Notes under the pieces: model-generated | Told to the model about the DNA's origin: nothing | Databases searched by the model: none | The model's input: only the letters and a program-made list of their open reading frames with translations | Part shown: positions 45,187 to 54,507 of the stretch, piece by piece | How positions within the stretch are numbered: position 1 is the first letter of the stretch | Layout of the letters: each line of letters begins with the position of its first letter | Made by a program: the position numbers and the translations under genes | Source of the DNA: Algoriphagus sp. NG3 | Lineage (GTDB): Bacteria > Bacteroidota > Bacteroidia > Cytophagales > Cyclobacteriaceae | Reading direction: 5' to 3' | Length of the DNA stretch: 64,000 nt | Assembly: GCF_034119865.1 (NCBI RefSeq) | Contig: NZ_CP139421.1 | Span: forward strand, 3,348,001 to 3,412,000

Positions 45187-46836
45187 TTAAACAAGGATCC
45201 TTACTGGATCTTCAAGCAAGCTTTTCAATGTGATCAGGAAGGCAGACCCTACCGATCCATCTACCACTCTATGATCACATGACAAGGTAACCTTCATTAA
45301 GTTTCCTACCTTGATCTCACCATCCTTCACGATAGCTGTTTCTTTAATACCGCCTACTGCTAGGATACATGCATCCGGTGGATTGATAATAGCTGTGAAT
45401 TCATCGATTCCGAACATGCCCAAGTTGGAGATTGTAAATGTATTACCCTCCCAATCCTTAGGCTGCAATTCCTTGTTTTTGGCCTTGCCTCCCAAGCTTT
45501 TTGCCTGAGTGGAGATCTGAGAAAGTGAAAGACTGTCGGCAAACCTGATCACAGGCACCAATAATCCCTCATCCACAGCTACGGCCATACCAATATGAAT
45601 ATGGTCATTGTATCTTATCTTATCGCCTAGCCAGCTAGAGTTTACTTTAGGGTGCTGACGCAAAGCAGCCGCAGCAGCTTTGATCACCATATCATTAAAG
45701 GAAATCTTCACTGGAGCGATTTCATTCATGCTCTTTCTAGCTTCTATCGCTTTGTCCATGTTGATCTCCATGGTGAGATAGAAATGAGGTGCTCCAAACT
45801 TACTCTCTGCAAGGCGTTTGGCGATCACTTTTCTCATCTGGGAAACTTTCTCCTCTTTGAAGCTTTCTACACCTAGACCAGGTACAGCGGCACCCACCGC
45901 TTCTCCTCCTTGAGGTGCAGCAGCCGGCACAAAGTTTTCAACGTCCCTTTTGATCACTCTTCCTCCTTCACCGGAACCACTTACAGTACGTATATCTATA
46001 CCTTTGTCCTCAGCCATTTTCTTCGCCAGTGGAGAGGCTTTCAACCGATCACCTTCAGAGGTGGTCGATGGAGCACTACTTCCGGAAGCTTTAGCTTCGG
46101 TCTTAGGGGCTTCTTCTTTTTTCTCTTCTTTAGCAGGTTCAGCTTTTGATTCAGAGGATTCTGACTTCTGAGCCTTCAATAGAGTTTCGAAATCCGCGCC
46201 CTTTTCACCGATCACAGCGATCACCCCATCTACAGGCACACTGTCACCTGCTTCTACACCAATATATAGTAAGGTACCGTCATCATAGGATTCCAGTTCC
46301 ATAGTAGCTTTATCCGTCTCTACCTCAGCGATGATTTCTCCGGATTTCACATCATCTCCTACCTTCTTCAGCCAAGCTGCAATCGTTCCTTCTTGCATCG
46401 TGTCTGACATTTTCGGCATGGTGATCACTGTAGCATTGATGTTTGACACATCAATTTTCTCCGCAGGGGCATCAGATTTGGCAGATTCTTCTTTTTTACT
46501 TTCTTCTTTTGAAGCTTCATCCTTTTTCTCTGGAGCCTCTTCCTTGCTATTTGATTTTGAAGCATCCCCACCGTCGAGAAGGTGCTGGTAATCCTCACCT
46601 TTTTCACCGATCACAGCTATCACTCCATTTACCGGAACTGCGTCTTTTTCTTTTACTCCTATATATAACAACACCCCTTCATCGTAGGATTCAAGCTCCA
46701 TAGTTGCTTTGTCGGTCTCTACTTCGGCCAGGATATCTCCCGGTTTCACTGAATCTCCAACTTTTTTTAACCATGCAGCAATCACACCTTCTTCCATGGT
46801 GTCGCTCATTTTAGGCATTCTTATTATTTCGGCCAT
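45187..46836 (-). CDS. pdhC: Pyruvate dehydrogenase E2 (dihydrolipoamide acetyltransferase)
   Basis: A 549-residue E2 subunit with two lipoyl domains (about 1-80 and 134-212, lysines K43 and K176 in ETDKATMEL), flexible Ala/Lys/Glu-rich linkers, a peripheral-subunit-binding domain (about 265-305, ASPLAKKMAEDKGIDI) and the C-terminal catalytic domain with DHRVVDG (H522, D526). It moves acetyl groups from E1 to CoA. E1 and E3 genes are not adjacent here. It has its own promoter at ideal spacing and a terminator, so it is transcribed alone. Confidence 0.96.
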   Translation of the reverse strand: MAEIIRMPKMSDTMEEGVIAAWLKKVGDSVKPGDILAEVETDKATMELESYDEGVLLYIGVKEKDAVPVNGVIAVIGEKGEDYQHLLDGGDASKSNSKEEAPEKKDEASKEESKKEESAKSDAPAEKIDVSNINATVITMPKMSDTMQEGTIAAWLKKVGDDVKSGEIIAEVETDKATMELESYDDGTLLYIGVEAGDSVPVDGVIAVIGEKGADFETLLKAQKSESSESKAEPAKEEKKEEAPKTEAKASGSSAPSTTSEGDRLKASPLAKKMAEDKGIDIRTVSGSGEGGRVIKRDVENFVPAAAPQGGEAVGAAVPGLGVESFKEEKVSQMRKVIAKRLAESKFGAPHFYLTMEINMDKAIEARKSMNEIAPVKISFNDMVIKAAAAALRQHPKVNSSWLGDKIRYNDHIHIGMAVAVDEGLLVPVIRFADSLSLSQISTQAKSLGGKAKNKELQPKDWEGNTFTISNLGMFGIDEFTAIINPPDACILAVGGIKETAIVKDGEIKVGNLMKVTLSCDHRVVDGSVGSAFLITLKSLLEDPVRILV

Positions 46837-46870
46837 AGGTTTATCCGCGCTATATCGTTTTTAAAGTGTC

Positions 46871-46902
46871 CAAAAATAGTTTTTATAATGGCTTTATTCA
46901 AA
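46871..46902 (-). promoter_or_regulatory. Predicted promoter for the E2 gene
   Basis: Minus strand: TTTG (46902-46899), exactly 20 bases, TATTTTTG (46878-46871), a full match to the Bacteroidota -33/-7 consensus. The leader would be about 27 bases. Confidence 0.68.
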
Positions 46903-46957
46903 TTTAAAACTAGTAATTTCCCCTGGCATTTCAGCCTTTAAACCTCAGCACTCTGAT

Positions 46958-47914
46958 ATGCCTTTACTAGAGAATAGCACATACACAAGACCCAAGTGGC
47001 TGTTTAACGGACACTTAGAGACAATTTACCCCTCACTTTTCAGGCAGGTTTATGCTCCAAATCCTGTTAAAGAGAGGATTTTAACTACCGACGGAGATTT
47101 CCTTGATTTGGAATGGTATCGCCAAAACAGCAATAAATTAGTCATTCTAAGCCATGGATTGGAAGGAAACAGCAACAGATCCTATATGCTAGGGATGGTA
47201 AATACTTTCCTGAAAAAAGGCTATGATGTTCTTGCATGGAACTTCCGGAGCTGTAGTTACGAAATGAATAAACAATTGATTTTCTACCACTCGGGAGCTA
47301 CCTATGATTTAGACAGTGTAGTCAATCACGCCTATGATAGCTATGAACAGTTACACCTCCTAGGATTCAGTCTAGGCGGGAATTTGACCTTAAAATATTT
47401 GGGCGAAAACAGCAGCCATCCCAAGATCAAGAGTGGTGTAGCGATATCTGTTCCATTACATCTGGGAAGCTCTTCCAGAAAAATCTCACAAATAGGTAAC
47501 ACGCTTTACTCCAAACGCTTTCTGCGAAGTCTAAAAAAGAAAGTAATTGATAAATCTGCTGCCCATCCGGGACAAATCCCCTTGGAAGCACTTAAAAATA
47601 TTAAAACTTTGGCTGATTTTGATGATTTCTTCACTGGCCCCCTACACGGGTTTGCTGATGCCGAAGAATACTATGAGGTAAATTCTTCCTTGTTTTTTCT
47701 GGATCGTATAAAAGTGCCCACATTGATTCTAAACGCACTAAATGACCCATTTCTAAGTGAGCTTTGCTTCCCATATCATCTGGCTGAATCGCTGGATCAT
47801 GTATACTTTGAATTTCCTAAATATGGGGGACATGTAGGGTTTTCACCGGAAAATTCATCCAAACCTTATTATTCTGAGCAGCGGGCAGTTGAATTTATAA
47901 GCGCTGTTATCTAA
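46958..47914 (+). CDS. Alpha/beta hydrolase, YheT family
   Basis: A 318-residue alpha/beta hydrolase. The opening PKWLFNGHLETIYPSLFR and the LVILSHGLEGNSNRSY oxyanion region are typical of YheT/ABHD1-3. The nucleophile elbow is GFSLGGN; NALNDPFLS and YGGHVGF give the Asp and His. Substrate unknown; relatives act on lipid esters. It diverges from the E2 gene, and the YedK gene follows 28 bases later on the same strand. Confidence 0.9.
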   Translation: MPLLENSTYTRPKWLFNGHLETIYPSLFRQVYAPNPVKERILTTDGDFLDLEWYRQNSNKLVILSHGLEGNSNRSYMLGMVNTFLKKGYDVLAWNFRSCSYEMNKQLIFYHSGATYDLDSVVNHAYDSYEQLHLLGFSLGGNLTLKYLGENSSHPKIKSGVAISVPLHLGSSSRKISQIGNTLYSKRFLRSLKKKVIDKSAAHPGQIPLEALKNIKTLADFDDFFTGPLHGFADAEEYYEVNSSLFFLDRIKVPTLILNALNDPFLSELCFPYHLAESLDHVYFEFPKYGGHVGFSPENSSKPYYSEQRAVEFISAVI

Positions 47915-47942
47915 CTTCCTGCCAATTACAGCAATATAAATT

Positions 47943-48641
47943 ATGTGTGGACGATATTCCCTTAGCAAAAGTAAAGAAGAATTAGAAGAGCGTTTTCAGG
48001 CAGAAATGCTTTCTGATATAAATCCTCGGTACAATATTGCCCCTACTCAATTGGTACCCGTAGTCACCGCTCAGAGTCCTAAAGGATTTTCTTACTTCTA
48101 CTGGGGCATCACACCGGAATTTGGAAAAAACAGACCTGTCGCCCAAAAGCTAATAAATGCCAAAGCAGAGACCATACATGAAAAAATCTCCTTCAAAACT
48201 GCCTTCAGGCAAAGGAGATGTATCATACCTACTGATGGCTTTTATGAATGGAAACGTCTTGGCAAAAAAACCTCAGTCCCCTATAGATTCACTTTGCGCG
48301 AAGGCGAGCTGTTTTCATTTGCTGGAATTTGGGAAGAATATGAATCCTCTAATGGGGAGATCCAGCATACTTTCCTCATACTCACCACTACGCCAAATGA
48401 GGTAGTCTCGGAAATCCACGATAGAATGCCTGTGATCCTGGATCGAAATTCAGAAAAAAAATGGCTTAACAGTTACACCGAGGAGGAGGATCTTTTAGCT
48501 TTACTTACGCCATATCCTGCTGATTCCATGCTAAGCTATACCGTCTCTCCATTAGTCAATTCTGTTCAAAATGATAGCCCGGCAATCATTAGAAAGACCT
48601 CTCCCATGGATCAGCATGGCAACTACACGCTCTTCGGTTAA
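47943..48641 (+). CDS. SOS response-associated peptidase, YedK/HMCES family
   Basis: A 232-residue SRAP protein that forms a covalent link with abasic sites in single-stranded DNA through Cys2 after removal of Met1 (MCGRYSL). Other active-site parts are the NxKAE motif at N72-E76 (Lys74 in place of the commoner Arg), RRCIIPTDGFYEWK and the His in EIHDRMPVIL. The length is normal. It lies 28 bases after the YheT-type gene and may be co-transcribed. No LexA-like box was identified. Confidence 0.95.
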   Translation: MCGRYSLSKSKEELEERFQAEMLSDINPRYNIAPTQLVPVVTAQSPKGFSYFYWGITPEFGKNRPVAQKLINAKAETIHEKISFKTAFRQRRCIIPTDGFYEWKRLGKKTSVPYRFTLREGELFSFAGIWEEYESSNGEIQHTFLILTTTPNEVVSEIHDRMPVILDRNSEKKWLNSYTEEEDLLALLTPYPADSMLSYTVSPLVNSVQNDSPAIIRKTSPMDQHGNYTLFG

Positions 48642-48723
48642 TTAGCCCACTAATCCAATCCTCCTTTGCTAGAGTTAATTGATCTAACGATATTGTCAGT
48701 CAATTAGCGTTACCCGATTGGAT

Positions 48724-49722
48724 ATGAAAAAATCTAGAATATTAGGTGTTGGTCATTATGTACCCGAAAGAATCGTGACTAATCACGAACTATCTGGAAT
48801 GATGAATACCAATAATGAGTGGATAGTAGAAAGAACAGGGATTGAATCCAGACATTGGTTCACTCCAGGAGTGGATACAGTGACTAATATGTCTGCTAAA
48901 GCTTCAGAAATTGCATTACAGAGAGCCGGTGTAAAAGCTTCCGAGATAGATTTTATAGTCTTCGCTACGATCACCCCAGATTATTTTATTCCAGGAAACG
49001 GGGTTCTCCTGCAAAGGGAATTGGGAATGGGAACAATTGGAGCCTTGGACATTCGCAATGCCTGCTCCGGTTTTATTTATGCACTTTCTGTCGCAGATCA
49101 GTTTATTAAGACTGGGATGTACCAGAAGATACTGGTGGTAGGTGCCGAGATACAATCATCCGCACTTGATAAAAGCGATGAAGGTAGATCCAGTTCAGTT
49201 ATTTTCGCAGATGGGGCCGGTGCTGCAGTATTAGGTTCGGTAGATTCGGATCAACCTGGGATCTTAAGCACCCACTTACATGCACAAGGTGAGCATGCCG
49301 AGGAATTGTATTGCAAAGATCCGGGAAGTAGCAGGGAAGTCCGGATTTCTCCTGAACTGATTGAATCAGGAAGCTTTTTCTTAAAAATGAACGGAAATGC
49401 GGTCTTCAAACACGCAGTAGTGCGATTCATGGAAGTAATACAAGAAGCATTGGAAGCTAATAAAATCGATCAGTCAGCTATAGATTTACTTGTCCCACAT
49501 CAAGCCAACCTGCGGATAAGCCAGTATATTCAGAAACAACTGGATCTTCCTGACGAAAAAATCTTCAACAATATTATGACTAAGGGAAACACTACAGCTG
49601 CCACTATCCCTATAGCATTAAGTGAGGCCTGGGAACAGGGAAAAATCAAAGATGGGGATGTAGTATGCTTGGCTGCTTTTGGATCAGGATTCACTTGGGC
49701 TTCCGCTTTACTCCAATGGTAA
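48724..49722 (+). CDS. 3-oxoacyl-ACP synthase III (FabH-like)
   Basis: A 332-residue thiolase-fold condensing enzyme with a complete Cys-His-Asn triad: C114 (RNACSGFIYA), H259 (VPHQANLRI) and N289 (KGNTTAATIP). The ATG at 48724 is preferred over TTG48718. It resembles FabH, which starts fatty-acid synthesis with acyl-CoA and malonyl-ACP, but it is not in the usual plsX-fabH cluster, so it may be an additional KAS III of different chain preference. The next gene, of unknown function, begins directly at its stop. Confidence 0.9.
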   Translation: MKKSRILGVGHYVPERIVTNHELSGMMNTNNEWIVERTGIESRHWFTPGVDTVTNMSAKASEIALQRAGVKASEIDFIVFATITPDYFIPGNGVLLQRELGMGTIGALDIRNACSGFIYALSVADQFIKTGMYQKILVVGAEIQSSALDKSDEGRSSSVIFADGAGAAVLGSVDSDQPGILSTHLHAQGEHAEELYCKDPGSSREVRISPELIESGSFFLKMNGNAVFKHAVVRFMEVIQEALEANKIDQSAIDLLVPHQANLRISQYIQKQLDLPDEKIFNNIMTKGNTTAATIPIALSEAWEQGKIKDGDVVCLAAFGSGFTWASALLQW

Positions 49723-50289
49723 ATGATAGAAAATCAACAAAATTTAGATCTCGAACTCTGGCTTGATCAAGATATAATCCCACGCCAAAATAGACTTAAA
49801 GCCAAATTTTGGGAAATACTTGGTGAAGTAGCGAATACTGTTGATGCGCAAGAATTACGGAGAATTCACTCAAGTAGCCGGGGAGCTAAGCTTTCCAGAG
49901 GAAATGATCTACTTGGCTATCCTTATCAGGTACTGGATCTTATCAGGGATTTTAATGTGGACAAGGGCATGAATATCAGATTGCTAAATTGGTTTGGGCA
50001 TGGCGTTTTCATTTTTGTGTTAATCGGGAAAAATCATGGATCCCCCCCTCACAGAGAGCTGATTGCAAACCATTGGGCTTTTGATCTATCTTCCTCCCCC
50101 TATGACTATCCTGATATAATCCTGAACCATGCTTTCACCACCTCCTTCTCCGAAGACACTATCCATAATTCAACCTTTTGCCAATGGCACAAATCCATTG
50201 AACTATCCAATGACACGATAGCTACAGAATTCATAATTTCGAATGAACTAAAAAAGATTTTATCCTTGCTTGCAAAAAAAATAGGATAA
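49723..50289 (+). CDS. Unknown protein tightly coupled to FabH-like gene (188 aa)
   Basis: A 188-residue soluble protein, no signal peptide or membrane segment. I recognise no family. It has a conserved-looking stretch GYPYQVLDLIRDFNVDKGMN, then LNWFGHGVFIFVLIGK, and several His/Asp residues (ELIANHWAFD, LNHAFTT, QWHKSIEL), which could be a ligand or metal site, but this is a guess. The ATG directly follows the stop of the KAS III gene (no gap), a strong sign of co-translation and perhaps shared lipid metabolism. Confidence 0.8.
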   Translation: MIENQQNLDLELWLDQDIIPRQNRLKAKFWEILGEVANTVDAQELRRIHSSSRGAKLSRGNDLLGYPYQVLDLIRDFNVDKGMNIRLLNWFGHGVFIFVLIGKNHGSPPHRELIANHWAFDLSSSPYDYPDIILNHAFTTSFSEDTIHNSTFCQWHKSIELSNDTIATEFIISNELKKILSLLAKKIG

Positions 50290-50584
50290 AGTCAGAATTA
50301 GCTTATTTTTAAACAGGAATTAAGTTCTTCCGTACACTATTCAGATTATAAATAATTCAAAAGCCATGTGAGAGAGCTCGAAACAAAACTCTACTTGAAC
50401 TGTTGCAAAGCAAATGGAGTGCTTAGGAGAACAGCATGCGTACACCTATCTTTAGATCTTCAGACAGCGTAGAAAGGGACGCCTGTCTTCCGGATGATGG
50501 ATAAGATTTATGAAAAACAACTTTAAACCTATAAAATCGAGCTTATCTGAGGCTGGTCTGACCAATAAAACAAAAATTAAACTG
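50290..50584. other. Intergenic region of 295 bases with no recognised content
   Basis: Upstream of the MORN-repeat gene. An open frame in phase with that gene runs back to 50510 but reads as non-native sequence. No promoter of the expected form, hairpin or repeat could be supported. Confidence 0.4.
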
Positions 50585-52159
50585 ATGAAATATATCCTCA
50601 TTGCTTGTATTCTTTTTAGCTCCCCACTCCTAGCGCAAGAAAATTCCGTGGTACGCCAGTACAATGCAGACTCAACACTGATGGCCACCGGGATACTTAC
50701 CAACAACACCCGGGAGGGACTATGGAAATATTATAATCCTAAGTCCAACTCCTTACTTACGGAAGGAACTTTTAAAAACGGACTTCGTGACGGTACATGG
50801 AGCAGTTTCTACCCGGATGGCAAAAGAAAAGTCGTGGCAGAGTATAAAGAAGGAATACTCTTTGGTCCATCTAAATTTTACGATGAGAATGGGGCTTTAA
50901 AAAGAGAAATGATCTTTCAAGACTCGGTTTTAGTGGGGAAATATGTGGAGTATTTCGGTAAGACAGGTATGCCCGCATACATTGATGCTACCCAAGTTTC
51001 TGTAGAAGGCCAGTATGAAAACAATAAAAAAACCGGTCAGTGGGTACAATATTATGACTTTGGGGAAGTAGCTGTCAGAGAATTTTATGTCGATGGACTA
51101 AGGGAAGGACCTTACCTAGAATACGATGCGGAGGGCACCTTGGTCACAGAAGCCGTTTATAAATCCGGCGAATTGGATGGTACTTTTAAAAAATTGACTT
51201 ACCCAAATCTGGTGGTGGAAACCGGGACTTATGATAAAGGAAAAAAAATAGGTGAATGGATCAGGTATTTTCCAGGAACTAAAACCAAGGAGTCAGAAGA
51301 GTATTTTAACCAAAATGGAAAACAACACGGGACTTGGAAATATTACTATGAAAACCAAAGGCTGGCAAGAATAGAAATGTATGAAAATGGTATAGCAGTA
51401 GGAACATGGGAGGAATACTTCCCTAACAAAGCTATAGCCAAGCGAAAAACTTACGAACTGGGTGTGCCAGTAGGCGATTATGTGGAACATCATAGCTCTG
51501 GACAAGTCTCTGTCGCAGGTCAGTATGCCAACGGAATGAAAACGGGTTTATGGAAAAGCTTTTTCCCAAATGGCGAACTCTATTCTATCGGAGAGTACCG
51601 GAATGACTTAAAGACAGGGCTATGGAAGTATTTCAATAAAATAGGCGTCCTGGTCGCGGAAGGTGAGTACACACTAGGTCTGGAAGATGGACAATGGGTA
51701 TATTATTATGACGGAGGTCAACTAAAATCTGTCGGGAGCTACAATATCGGATTTGAAAATGGAATCTGGGGTCTTTTCTATGATAACAAACAGCTTACAC
51801 AGGAAGAAACCTGGGACAATGGACGTCTTATGAACATAAGTGATTACAACACCTATGATGGAGCTGGAACCCTTGACAAAGGCACACTTAAAGATGGAAA
51901 TGGCACACGCGTCACTTACTATGTCAATGGTAAAAAGGAATCTGAAGGTAATTACGTGTCTGGTAAAGCAGACGGCACATGGCTATTCTACCATGAAAAT
52001 GGAAGAAAAGCATCTGAAGGACTGATGAAAGACGGAAGAAAAGAAGGCACATGGAGGTATTACAATCCTTCAGGTCGCTTGGAGGATTTGATCAATTACG
52101 AAAATGATGAAATCCAAGAAGATTCATCTGCTCCTGTCCTTGGCTCCCTAAATCGATAA
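50585..52159 (+). CDS. Exported MORN-repeat protein (YwqK-like)
   Basis: A 524-residue protein with signal peptide (MKYILIACILFSSPLLAQ; ATG50585 is favoured over the in-phase ATG50510) followed by about 18 repeats of roughly 23 residues of the pattern G.W.Y(Y/F)..G....Y.NG (for example NNTREGLWKYYNPKSNS, KNGLRDGTWSSFYPDGKR). These MORN-like repeats form an elongated beta sheet. Families called 'YwqK antitoxin' share this repeat, but toxin neutralisation is not implied here. Location is probably periplasmic or outer membrane. Function unknown. Confidence 0.85.
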   Translation: MKYILIACILFSSPLLAQENSVVRQYNADSTLMATGILTNNTREGLWKYYNPKSNSLLTEGTFKNGLRDGTWSSFYPDGKRKVVAEYKEGILFGPSKFYDENGALKREMIFQDSVLVGKYVEYFGKTGMPAYIDATQVSVEGQYENNKKTGQWVQYYDFGEVAVREFYVDGLREGPYLEYDAEGTLVTEAVYKSGELDGTFKKLTYPNLVVETGTYDKGKKIGEWIRYFPGTKTKESEEYFNQNGKQHGTWKYYYENQRLARIEMYENGIAVGTWEEYFPNKAIAKRKTYELGVPVGDYVEHHSSGQVSVAGQYANGMKTGLWKSFFPNGELYSIGEYRNDLKTGLWKYFNKIGVLVAEGEYTLGLEDGQWVYYYDGGQLKSVGSYNIGFENGIWGLFYDNKQLTQEETWDNGRLMNISDYNTYDGAGTLDKGTLKDGNGTRVTYYVNGKKESEGNYVSGKADGTWLFYHENGRKASEGLMKDGRKEGTWRYYNPSGRLEDLINYENDEIQEDSSAPVLGSLNR

Positions 52160-52213
52160 TCCAGGCTATTAAATTTAGATTGAACAAGACGGAAGTAATT
52201 AAACTAATCAACT

Positions 52214-52378
52214 ATGTTAGGCTTATTCAAGAAAAAAACTGAAAAGCAAAAACTGCAGGAAGCCTATGCCATAAAACTGGCAGAAGCACATAAAGCATCT
52301 CAAGTAAATAGAAAAAAGGCTGATGAACTCACTGCAGAAGCAGAAGAAATAGCCAAAAAAATAGACTTATTAAAGTAA
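52214..52378 (+). CDS. Lacal_2735 family small protein (54 aa)
   Basis: A 54-residue protein, too short for standard ORF calls: MLGLFKKKTEKQKLQEAYAI, then AEAHKASQVNRKKADELTAE, ending in KIDLLK. It matches the small Bacteroidota family named Lacal_2735 (opening with GLFKKK, a helical coiled body with a conserved SxxNR). It is highly charged and has no signal peptide. Function is unknown. It starts 54 bases after the MORN gene and is followed by a terminator. Confidence 0.8.
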   Translation: MLGLFKKKTEKQKLQEAYAIKLAEAHKASQVNRKKADELTAEAEEIAKKIDLLK

Positions 52379-52444
52379 ACCATTAACTGAGCCCCCTCTT
52401 ACTTCAACCTTGCGATCTGATAGGACACCCTCCAATATAAACAT

Positions 52445-52470
52445 AAAGCCCAGCTTAGAGCTGGGCTTTT
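52445..52470 (+). terminator. Rho-independent terminator
   Basis: An 11-base stem (aaagcccagct / agctgggcttt) with a 3-base loop and T-run. It lies between the Lacal_2735 gene and the convergent cupin gene. Confidence 0.88.
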
Positions 52471-52496
52471 GTATTAAAGCAGATGCAATAGCAATT

Positions 52497-53018
52497 TTAT
52501 TTACGGGAATAATCATCCTCCAACCTAACGATATCCTCCTCATTAGAGGGATTTTCAGGATCTACGTGCATCCATATCTCCGCTACTATACCCCAGGTAT
52601 CCAGACCTACCAATCTATGCCGCTCTCCTTGCTTTAAAGAAACCATTTTGTTGAGTTCCATATGTTTTAAAGCTCCCAATTCATCTGTTTCACTACGCAC
52701 TATTCCTGATTCACCATTTATTAACTTCCAAAGCTCAGCTCTTCTAAAGTGGTATTGCCAAGACAATCGGGCACCGGGAGCCACCAATAGAAATTTGGGA
52801 CTCAACTTCTGCTCCAACTGCTTCTCGGACAACTCCACATCGTCAAAAAACATCGCTCTAAATTTTAGGATCTGAGCTTCATCCAGCACAAAAAACCCGC
52901 CCCAGGGCCTGGTCTTATCTATTGTGGAAATCCTAAAGCCTTTTTCACTCAGAAAATCCTCAACTTTCTGAAACACATCTTCCTTGCTAAAACCCGCGGT
53001 ATTATCTATCAAATCCAT
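52497..53018 (-). CDS. Cupin protein, type II phosphomannose isomerase-like
   Basis: A 173-residue cupin with the PWGGFFVL opening, RLSWQYHFRRAELWKLINGESGIV (cupin motif 1, with a weaker His set) and GERHRLVGLDTWGIVAEIWMHVDP (motif 2). It resembles the C-terminal cupin of type II mannose-6-phosphate isomerases, but with no nucleotidyltransferase domain. Catalysis is not certain; annotation as phosphoheptose isomerase in related genomes is by similarity only. A TATTTTTG -7 element lies 26-33 bases upstream (53051-53044, minus strand). Confidence 0.78.
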   Translation of the reverse strand: MDLIDNTAGFSKEDVFQKVEDFLSEKGFRISTIDKTRPWGGFFVLDEAQILKFRAMFFDDVELSEKQLEQKLSPKFLLVAPGARLSWQYHFRRAELWKLINGESGIVRSETDELGALKHMELNKMVSLKQGERHRLVGLDTWGIVAEIWMHVDPENPSNEEDIVRLEDDYSRK

Positions 53019-53094
53019 AGTTAAAATTCAAAATATGATTTCCCAAAAATACCGATTTCAATTGAAAATAAAATTATAACTCCCGAGGTTCACA

Positions 53095-53126
53095 TTTAAG
53101 ATCTTTTCTGATATAGCCTATATTTG
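53095..53126 (+). promoter_or_regulatory. Predicted promoter for the ROK-led operon
   Basis: TTTA (53095-53098), 20 bases, then TATATTTG (53119-53126, exact -7 match). The -33 box has one mismatch. The leader would be about 105 bases, long enough to hold regulatory sites. Confidence 0.55.
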
Positions 53127-53238
53127 CGCAAGCAATTTCTTCCTTTTTATAAAATTCTGACAAGCATTAACTTATTTTTTTAAGAAAGTGCTTTTTTGAA
53201 AAAAGAAAATTACCGTAATTCAGACATAACATTAACCT

Positions 53239-54486
53239 ATGAACCTAATTAATCCTCAAGAGGTAATCCAAAAAATGGATGGAGTGGTAGAAATCAAAAG
53301 CTACCTCAATAAACTTAAGATAATTAAAAACCTCTATACCAAACGCGCAAATACTGCCAGTGAAATCTGCGCGGAGGTAGGCATATCATTGCCCACAGTC
53401 AATGCCCTTCTGGGGGATTTGATGACAAGCGGAGAAGTGATCAAGCATGGCCGAGCCGAATCTCAAGGCGGCAGAAAACCAGATTTATACAGATTGGCTC
53501 CCGATGCATTCTATGTGCTTTCAGTGGATCTTTCTAAGTACAACATGAATCTGGCACTATACTCCTGCAACCACGAAATAGTAACTTCTAAGGAAAGTCA
53601 CAGAATCAGTCTTGACAACGAACAGGAGACATTTGACTCCATCTGCACCCTAATAGAATCTTATCTGGACAATTCCGGTATTCCAGCCCACAAGGTAATA
53701 GCCATCGGTTTCTCTATGCCAGGCCTTACGGATTCCGTAGGCGGCGTGAATTACACTTACCTGAGATTTGGAAAGGAAACCCTACTTGAAAATCTGGAGA
53801 AAAGATTCTCCAAAAAAATATTTCTGGAGAATGATGCAAGGGCAATGACGTTGGCGGAATATAAATTTGCCACAGACCATGGACACAAAAATGTGCTGGG
53901 GTTATTTATTGGATGGGGTATTGGGTTGGGGATCATCATTGATGGCAAACTATACCAAGGAGCATCCGGTTTTGCCGGAGAATTCAGCCACTCACCTTTA
54001 TTTGAGAATAGGGATGTGACTTGTATTTGCGGAAAAAAAGGTTGTCTGGAAGCTGTAGCCTCCGGAACAGCAATCGTAAAAATGGCAGAAGCTGCCATTG
54101 CTCTGGACAAAGACAGCATATTAGCCCGGATGGCAAGAAATCATGTAGGTGACATATTGCCAAGTCTGGTAGTAGATGCTGCTTTGGCAGGTGATCAGCG
54201 GGCCATCACCATACTTTCCGAGGCGGGATTGGATCTGGGAAGAGGGATCTCCATGCTGATCCAGGTATTGAATCCGGAATTGATCATTATCGGAGGATCA
54301 GTAGCCGAAGCAAAGCAATATTTAATCACTCCAATCCAACAAGCCTTAAATATCTACAGCATGGCCAAATCCCGTGAAAAATCACAGATCGCCCTCTACC
54401 AATTAGGTGAAGATGTAGGACTACTGGGAGGAGTTGCGGTGGTAAATGAACAGCTCTTTGAAGATGTAATAAATCGGCTGAATTAA
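53239..54486 (+). CDS. ROK-family transcriptional regulator
   Basis: A 415-residue NagC/XylR-type repressor: an N-terminal winged helix (about 25-80, ANTASEICAEVGISLPTVNA) and a sugar-kinase-like ROK domain (about 90-410) with the zinc motif CICGKKGCLEAVASG and the GxG phosphate loops (GWGIGLGI). ROK repressors respond to sugars or sugar phosphates. It is the first gene of a four-gene operon (gaps 21, -4 and 18 bases), so it probably controls its own operon and perhaps the facing SusCD genes; this last step is inference. Confidence 0.9.
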   Translation: MNLINPQEVIQKMDGVVEIKSYLNKLKIIKNLYTKRANTASEICAEVGISLPTVNALLGDLMTSGEVIKHGRAESQGGRKPDLYRLAPDAFYVLSVDLSKYNMNLALYSCNHEIVTSKESHRISLDNEQETFDSICTLIESYLDNSGIPAHKVIAIGFSMPGLTDSVGGVNYTYLRFGKETLLENLEKRFSKKIFLENDARAMTLAEYKFATDHGHKNVLGLFIGWGIGLGIIIDGKLYQGASGFAGEFSHSPLFENRDVTCICGKKGCLEAVASGTAIVKMAEAAIALDKDSILARMARNHVGDILPSLVVDAALAGDQRAITILSEAGLDLGRGISMLIQVLNPELIIIGGSVAEAKQYLITPIQQALNIYSMAKSREKSQIALYQLGEDVGLLGGVAVVNEQLFEDVINRLN

Positions 54487-54507
54487 AATTCGGCACAACA
54501 TAGCCCC

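Noticed and set aside
45910..46591. Several plus-strand Ser/Phe-rich frames opposite the E2 linkers
   Set aside because: They are shadows of the Glu/Lys/Ala-rich linker codons.
46290..46836. Two similar DNA blocks that look like a tandem duplication
   Set aside because: They encode the two lipoyl domains of E2, a normal feature of this enzyme, and not a mobile repeat.
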